A DNA stretch of 64,000 nucleotides from Sanguinoderma infundibulare. Lineage: Eukaryota; Basidiomycota; Agaricomycetes; Polyporales; Polyporaceae. The notes below the pieces were generated by a model. The model saw only the letters and a program-made list of their open reading frames with translations. It did not search any database and had not been told where the DNA came from. Location of the stretch: NCBI GenBank assembly GCA_032821775.1, contig JAVLRN010000010.1, forward strand, positions 2,542,001 through 2,606,000, in the 5' to 3' direction. The translations under genes were made by a program, and so were the position numbers. Shown here one piece after another: positions 58,596 through 64,000 of this stretch (positions are counted from its first letter, which is position 1; each line of letters starts with the position of its first letter).

Positions 58596-59420
58596 CTGGG
58601 AAGCCGGTGCGAGTAGGCGGTGGGACGACGCGTCGTTGTGGGGATAAATAGTGGACCGATAGAGTATGCGTCGAGAATGCTACCCTTGGACGTCTTGAAT
58701 GTGAAGTAATCAGTACTCTCGACACTGGATGTTGCACGCCTCGCTCACCGGTGGGGGGGGGGGATATCGAAGGTGTCACCGCAAAACGACGTAGAGCGCA
58801 CGAAACCCCGTTGGGAGTCGTCACTAGGGAAGGGGCATCCCGGACTGCTATTGAGTATTCCGGGCGTAATGGAGACACTGCTTTCGCGAAGGTGGCGTCT
58901 TGACCGCGCAGCGTTGACGGTAGCAGTTTGAGAACTGACAACCGCGATGGAAGTCACGCACGGACCCGCGATCGGAACAAACTGCCTCATGATATCTGCA
59001 TAACGGAGGACATTCAAATGGGAACGAACAATGCTCTTGTGTACGGTCAAAGAAAATCTATAGCCATACATTGTACGGCAACTGAGCAGGGCTGTGGTAT
59101 ATCGAACAGGAACTCGCAACGGCGGCGACGCACCATGCGCAAGACCCGGAGGTGTCGACGAGATCTGTCCGCCACTCTGATATCCGCCGTCTAGCTTTCA
59201 TGCCGTTTCCGGTCCGCCTCTAGATGAACGTTCGATGAACAGCAAGTTGGATAGATGGATGGATGGGTGGATGAACAAGAATGAACGGTCGTCACGGTAA
59301 GCAGAGAGAACCAGCGCCGCAGACGCGCAACCCTGATACGGTCAACGCGACGGGCGCTTTGTATCACTGATTGCGATGACGTCATCTGTCACAAAATCAG
59401 TTACGGGACCCGACAAGGCC
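57700..59420. repeat. Tandem duplication, unit L (partner about 60920-62450)
   Basis: Covers helix, stalk, outer domain, signal peptide and about 0.8 kb upstream. The tail exons are outside the repeat. Confidence 0.85.
58745..59119 (-). CDS. Possible small protein upstream of gene L
   Basis: 124 codons, or 108 from the Met of MYGYRFSLTVH. Includes MRQFVPIAGPCVTSIAVVSS and SITPGILNSSPGCPF. No known family is recognised. Its duplicate upstream of gene M (61963-62265) stays open in the same frame although the two copies differ by indels of 27, 6 and 3 nt, all multiples of three. That suggests past coding constraint, but it may be chance in a transcribed leader. Confidence 0.35.
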   Translation of the reverse strand: MRVPVRYTTALLSCRTMYGYRFSLTVHKSIVRSHLNVLRYADIMRQFVPIAGPCVTSIAVVSSQTATVNAARSRRHLRESSVSITPGILNSSPGCPFPSDDSQRGFVRSTSFCGDTFDIPPPHR

Positions 59421-60366
59421 TTGACTCGGAGAGCAGGTAGCAGGCTTGTTCCTTCCCTCCCATGAACAACTAGCAATCTCGCCGATAATCATCTGCACGG
59501 ATATTCGTGCATAATGCGTCTGACGTGTATCAGCTGCGATGCAATGCTACAACCTCAGGCACAGTTCAAATTACCCGCATCAGTAAAGTCGGATTTTGCT
59601 TAACGGCTTAACGGCTTAACGGAAAATGGCCATCCTCCCCCCCGGATCTTGGTGGATATCCTGGGCAAACTTCCACCTCCAAAGTCTCGAGGAGACATCC
59701 CTTTGTCCCCCGCGATGTGCCAGTCAGAGTGCGGGGGAGCGGTGCTGGTAGAAGGGAGGTCGTCAGTGGCGGCACTTACGGGCGCTTCGAGACCTGCTTA
59801 CGGCTTATCGGCTTATCGTGCTTAACGGCTGCTTAACGTGCTTAACAGTGCTTAATGGCCCCGTTAAGCACGGTTAAGCAATTTCCGGAAGTACTGATGC
59901 GCCACCACTGGCACCGTCGGCTGCAGGGCGTGAGGCTCTTTCCGGGCCTCTACAGTTATGAGTAAGTAGCAGATCTACAATTCACGCATCGTGCCGCGAA
60001 TTTGACCAGAGGATGCTACTGACCTGCCGGAGTTCTCCACGTCATCACGAGAAGGCAAATGCCACTCCTTCGCGTCCGTCCAGCAGGATGCCTGCAGTGT
60101 ACGACAGATTCTCTTGGGATCTCCTCAGAGTATATGTCCTTGAACATCCAATTTCGGTAGCCGCATATCAACTAAACATGACATCTACCAGTATAACCCT
60201 CGCGGAATATCGTTCTGCGACTTTTGGACAGCGGTATAGTAGCCCGACTACTACTCACGCAGATGCCAGCACGAGTCATGCTGCGAAAAAGGACGACGAG
60301 TGCGCGGTAAGCGGGTCGTAACTCATACATTTCGGACACACAAACTCACCGGTACATAATAACCAA
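59120..60366. other. Spacer with CTTAACGG repeats
   Basis: Three perfect tandem CTTAACGG units lie at 59599-59622. A second cluster of related words (CTTATCGG, GCTTAACG, GTTAAGCACGGTTAAGC) at about 59790-59880 includes both orientations and could fold into hairpins. No gene recognised. Confidence 0.6.
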
Positions 60367-60545
60367 TCAAGTGCCACACGCCTCGCTATATGGCGGCGGC
60401 GCTGTCGACGATATCTCGCTACTCGTATCATCGGGGCCGCGTCCGTTCTCCGCGTCCCTGCCCTGCGCACTAATTTCACCAGAATCGACTGGTGGCATTC
60501 CGGCGCGTATTGGTTGTTGCCATAATATCTGCGTCACGGTTTCCG
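60367..60545 (-). pseudogene. Frameshifted end of the gene M tail
   Basis: In the +1 frame relative to M this reads VSPQDAEVAETVTQILWQQP, then SSEISSTAPPPYSEACGT and a stop, matching gene N. One base is missing upstream in the AFLEVLRTDD region compared with H, so the PPxY is lost from the predicted product. Confidence 0.7.
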
Positions 60546-61813
60546 CTACTTCCGCATCTTGGGGCGAGACCTGGAAATGTCGTCAGTTCGTAAAACCTCG
60601 AGAAATGCATTCATCCCAACCTTTTCCCTGACATCCCTTCTCCACATCGTGCGGGCTGGATCTGTGCCTTCTATTATCATGTTAGTGTTCAGGATGAACC
60701 GCATATAAATATATACAAGCGTTACTTACCAGCCTCCAACAATGACCCGATTGTCGCCACCATAGAACTTGTCGCAGGAGGCTGCACCTCCTCAGAGGAA
60801 ATCGACGTTGGTCGCGCAGTCTCTGTTTGTCGTGCGTTAAGTATAATACACTCTGCTAACACGACGAGCGTGTTGGAGAAAGGTGAAAGCGTACCTGCCA
60901 ATGACGGCCTGTTTGGAGCCGACACTGGAATCATCGGTGATCCCCCCGAACTCCTACGACCCCTACGCTTCCGACACGCGATGAGCGCGAATGCAGTCAG
61001 GGCAGCGGCTGTCAGGCAGCCGACAATGATCCCTGCAATCTCGCCCTTCACCACGCCTCCATTCCCCGACGCGGAGCCGCGCGATGACAAGGGAGACGTT
61101 TCCTGCGTGCCGGTGAGCGAAGTTGCCTGAGTTACGGCAGGAGATGACGCTGGGCCTGTGGGAGGTGAATACCCCCCGCCTTCTGTCGCGAAACCCGATG
61201 TTGATGTGAGGATAAGCAGAGATGTTCCTATGAAAGATGTCGGATCGCCATCGCTTGTGCCTCTTTCAGGTGATGGTGGTGATACCGACGTCTGGTCCGT
61301 TTGAGTTGCTTGGAACAAAGGGGGTACTGGGGACGATTGCGTCGTCGGATTTGCACTGAGAGGTCCCGTTGATAGCATAGGCACAGTCTCCGGGGGAGAA
61401 GAGATGGGCGTAGATGCAGGTGCACTCACAACTGGCGGAGAGCCCGTGTCCGTGAGGCATGATGAGTTCGGCCCAGGTTGGATGACCAGGTTTGAGGGCC
61501 ACGCATACCGGCCGCCGAGGCTATCCGACAGCACGGCTGACAGGACAGTGCCGCCCTCATAGTCAATGATCCATGGCGGCGCGTCCTCCCGGGTATATGG
61601 CCCGAGTTCGCGTGTATCCGAGCTCGCAGACACGTCGGCAATGTTCACAAAGAAGGGAGGTGTCCCACCACTCCAAAAGAATATGATAGGTTCGCATTGA
61701 GTCGTATGCTCGAAGATGGGTCCGAGTAGAACGTTGGAAGGACCATCCGCCTTAACCGCGAGGGCAGTGAAAGCTAGGATAATCTCTGCGAAAAGGAAGC
61801 GAGAGCGCGACAT
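60546..61813 (-). CDS. Ser/Thr-rich single-pass membrane protein M, tail shortened by a frameshift
   Basis: Exons 61813-60895, 60822-60730 and 60667-60546, 377 residues to the frameshift stop. Signal peptide MSRSRFLFAEIILAFTALAV. Outer domain QCEPIIFFWSGGTPPFFVNI as in L, then the stalk, helix EIAGIIVGCLTAAALTAFAL and CRKRRGRRSSGG. The phase-1 intron after SLAG leads to a small tail exon (TARPTSISSEEVQPPATSS) and then TDPARTMWRRDVREK, the same tail type as H and N. A single-base deletion then gives RPKMRK and a stop instead of the PPxY end. Confidence 0.8.
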
Positions 61814-62450
61814 CGGGGAAGCCGGTGCGAGTAGGCGGCGGGACGACGCGTCGTTGTGGGGATAAATAGTGGACCGATAGAGTATGCGTCGAGAAGGCTA
61901 CCCTTGGACGTCTTGAATGCAAAGTATTCAGTACTCTCGACGCTGGATGTTGCACGCCTCGCTCACCGGTGGGGAAGGATATCGAAGGTGTCACCGGCCG
62001 CGCAAAACGACGTAGAGCGCACGAAACCCCGTTGGGAGTCGTCGCTGTAGAAGGGGCATCCAGGACTGCTATTGAGTATTCCTGGTGTAATGTATGACCG
62101 CGCAGCGTTGACATTAGCAGTTTGAGAACTGACAACCGCGATGGACGTCATGCACGGACCCGCGATCGGAACGAACTGCCTCATGATATCTGCATGACGG
62201 ACGACATTCAAATGGAAATGAACAATGCTCTCGTGTACGGTCAAAGAAAATCTATAGCCATACATTGTACGGCAACTGAGCAGGGCTGTGGTAAATCGAA
62301 CAGGAACTCGCGAAGGGGGCGACGCACCATGCGCATGACCCGTAGGCGCCGACGAGATCTGCTATGATATCCGCGTCTAGCTTTCATGGAGTTTGCGGTC
62401 CGCCTCGAGATGAACAGCAAGTTGGATAGATGGATGGATCGGTGGATGAA
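60920..62450. repeat. Tandem duplication, unit M (partner about 57700-59420)
   Basis: See gene L. Similarity ends just inside the membrane, at CRKRR, before the tail exons. Confidence 0.85.
61963..62265 (-). CDS. Possible small protein upstream of gene M
   Basis: 100 codons from MYGYRFSLTVHE, with MRQFVPIAGPCMTSIAVVSS and YITPGILNSSPGCPF. Duplicate of 58745-59119; all length differences are multiples of three. No family recognised. Confidence 0.35.
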   Translation of the reverse strand: MYGYRFSLTVHESIVHFHLNVVRHADIMRQFVPIAGPCMTSIAVVSSQTANVNAARSYITPGILNSSPGCPFYSDDSQRGFVRSTSFCAAGDTFDILPHR

Positions 62451-63506
62451 CAGGAACCGGGCAACTCCCCCAAACGTTTGTCTGGAGTTTGCATTTTTTG
62501 ACTTTCAAATGAGGCAACACCCGCTATCCGCCTGTAAGGAGCTGGGGGTGGTGGTTTCCGGTTATACCGGCTGGTGAGCCTACATACGTCGCAAGTGCGT
62601 TAGATCCCGTTCTATAGCAGGAGAAACACAGACGCGTAGCGACGACTGATGGTAATAGACCGAGGAACATATCTAGCGCTAGTCGGGGTCAAACCCTAAC
62701 CCTAATTTATCAGCCCTGACACCGCCTTTGCATTTTCGGAGAACGTTCGTCAAGTCATGAGTATCCCAGTATTCTGGGATAACCGACGACTTCTTCAAAC
62801 CACGGGATCCTCCTCCTCAAAAACAGGAACCCAGTAGTCACAAAGCACCGTTGTGTTTTGATGGTATATCTTGGCCACTGCTGTTCTGATATTCAGCATC
62901 TGACATTCATGGCGCGGGCGACAATACACTGGCATCCACAGCCAGACGCAACGTGACAGGAACTTGGATGGATAGTGAGTAGGTGGGACGGACGAACTCA
63001 CGGAGTCGCCGCGGCAGACGCAACGCAAGGATGGGGAACGTCGGATACACGCTTGAAGCGCCTTGGCCGCGCATGGCGAAGGGAGCTGACACGCCGAGAG
63101 CCTCTGTTAGAGACCCAGTCGCATCGTGGACCTGATAGATATCAAGTTTAATGTATGGAAGCATACTTGACTTACAGATAAATAGTTCTCTCTATGATAT
63201 CAGAGTACCAGCCATCTCCGAGAGCGGCGCATCGTGATGGCAAATTTGAGCCCTTGCCACCAAGACTACGGAAAGCCCTCGTGGGAAATGGATGGCCTGT
63301 CCTCTCTCAAAGATAACATCGAGTAGCGTCGGCGTTGCAGGGAACCCTCCGGCGACTTTTGGATAGGGATACAGCTCTGGTTCGACTACTAATCACGCAG
63401 ACACCGTGACGAGCCATCATGATGCTGAGGAAAAGAATGACAAGTGGACGGTCAGCTGTAGCTCATACGTTTCGAAGACAGACTCACCGGTAATCACCGG
63501 TACCAA
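62266..63506. other. Spacer
   Basis: Ends the L/M repeat at about 62450. After that no gene is recognised. AACCCTAACCCTAA at 62692-62705 is a two-unit telomere-like word. Confidence 0.45.
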
Positions 63507-64000
63507 TCAACTGCCGCCCGCCTCGCTATACGGCGGCGGCGCAGTGGACGGGACCTCGCTACTCGTGTCATCGGTATCGAGTCCGTTCTCCGCGTCCAAG
63601 CCCTGCGCATCAATTTCACCGGAATCGACTGTTGGTTCTCCGCCGTGCATTGGTTGTTGCCAGAGGATTTGGCTTTCGGCTACTCCTGCACGTTGGGGCG
63701 GGATCTGGATAGGATTGCCACGCTGCGGGGTCCCTGCAAATGCACTGGCATTCGCCGCACCCTTTTCCCTCACATCCCTACTACTCCACATTGCGCGGAC
63801 TGGATTCGTGCCTTCCAGAATCATGTTAATTGTCAGGATGAACCGTCGACACGAGGATGTGTTAGGTGTTCTTACCAGCCTCTGAGGATGCCCCAGTTGT
63901 CGCCACAATAGAACTTGTCGCCGGAGGCGTTCCGCCATTAGGCGAAATTGAGCCCTCCCGCGGAGCCTCCCGGGCCGTTTGCGGTGCTTTATAAGTGAGT
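63507..64000 (-). CDS. Ser/Thr-rich single-pass membrane protein N, PPxY tail exons only; gene runs off the right edge
   Basis: Last two visible exons of the H/M-type tail: one ending TPPATSSIVATTGASSEAG (donor at 63875) and the last, 63811-63507, reading TNPVRAMWSSRDVREKGAAN, VAESQILWQQPMHGGEP, GLDTDDTSSEV and ending STAPPPYSEAGGS, an intact PPxY. The helix and outer part lie beyond the window. This is the only copy of this tail type here without a lesion, and it served as the reference for reading H and M. Confidence 0.75.
   Translation of the reverse strand, partial: SLIKHRKRPGRLRGRAQFRLMAERLRRQVLLWRQLGHPQRLVRTPNTSSCRRFILTINMILEGTNPVRAMWSSRDVREKGAANASAFAGTPQRGNPIQIPPQRAGVAESQILWQQPMHGGEPTVDSGEIDAQGLDAENGLDTDDTSSEVPSTAPPPYSEAGGS

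Noticed and set aside
62692..62705. Interstitial telomere (CCCTAA)2
   Set aside because: Two units are expected by chance in sequence of this length and there is no longer array.

Overview
The window is nuclear DNA of a filamentous basidiomycete, most likely an Agaricomycete. Genes carry many short GT-AG introns of about 45-75 nt. The families present (F-box/LRR proteins, allantoate-permease-type MFS transporters, DUF6534 seven-helix proteins, a CE16 acetylesterase, Kre9/Knh1-like secreted and membrane proteins) are typical of that class. There are no operons, ribosome-binding sites, phage genes or CRISPR arrays. All gene models were spliced by eye; phases were checked where exact spans are given.

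Layout. 0-4 kb: a copy of a segment that recurs at 33.3-37.7 kb, holding the 5' part of an MFS gene and a dead membrane-protein gene. 4.4-9.1 kb: two convergent F-box/LRR genes, one carrying an 888-nt transposon-like intron. 9.7-12.2 kb: a CE16 esterase. 13.2-15.6 kb: a tandem pair of small secreted Kre9-like proteins. 16-18.2 kb and 28.2-31.1 kb: an inverted duplication of an NmrA-type reductase gene plus a tRNA-Gly, each copy flanked by a different half of an MFS gene. 18.5-22.1 kb: a broken DUF6534 gene. 23.6-27.6 kb: two membrane-protein genes. 31.5-34.0 kb: a complete MFS gene. 36.3-64 kb: a long minus-strand array of the same membrane-protein family, interrupted only by one F-box/LRR gene and relics.

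The most striking feature is this family, about a dozen copies (A-N below): signal sequence, often a Kre9/Knh1-like beta-sandwich, a long Ser/Thr/Pro-rich stalk, one membrane helix (often AGIVxG), a basic juxtamembrane stretch, then a phase-1 intron followed by separate cytoplasmic-tail exons. Near-identical outer parts carry different tails (F/H, L/M), and unrelated outer parts carry the same tail (J/K, I/L, H/M/N). Several tails end in a PPxY motif, the known ligand of WW domains such as those of Nedd4/Rsp5 ubiquitin ligases. I infer a mix-and-match set of cell-surface sensors or wall-linked receptors; function is not shown by the sequence.

Duplication and decay are everywhere: premature stops, one-base frameshifts, an intron reduced to 8 nt, and split genes. 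This fits a fast-evolving accessory, perhaps subtelomeric, region.
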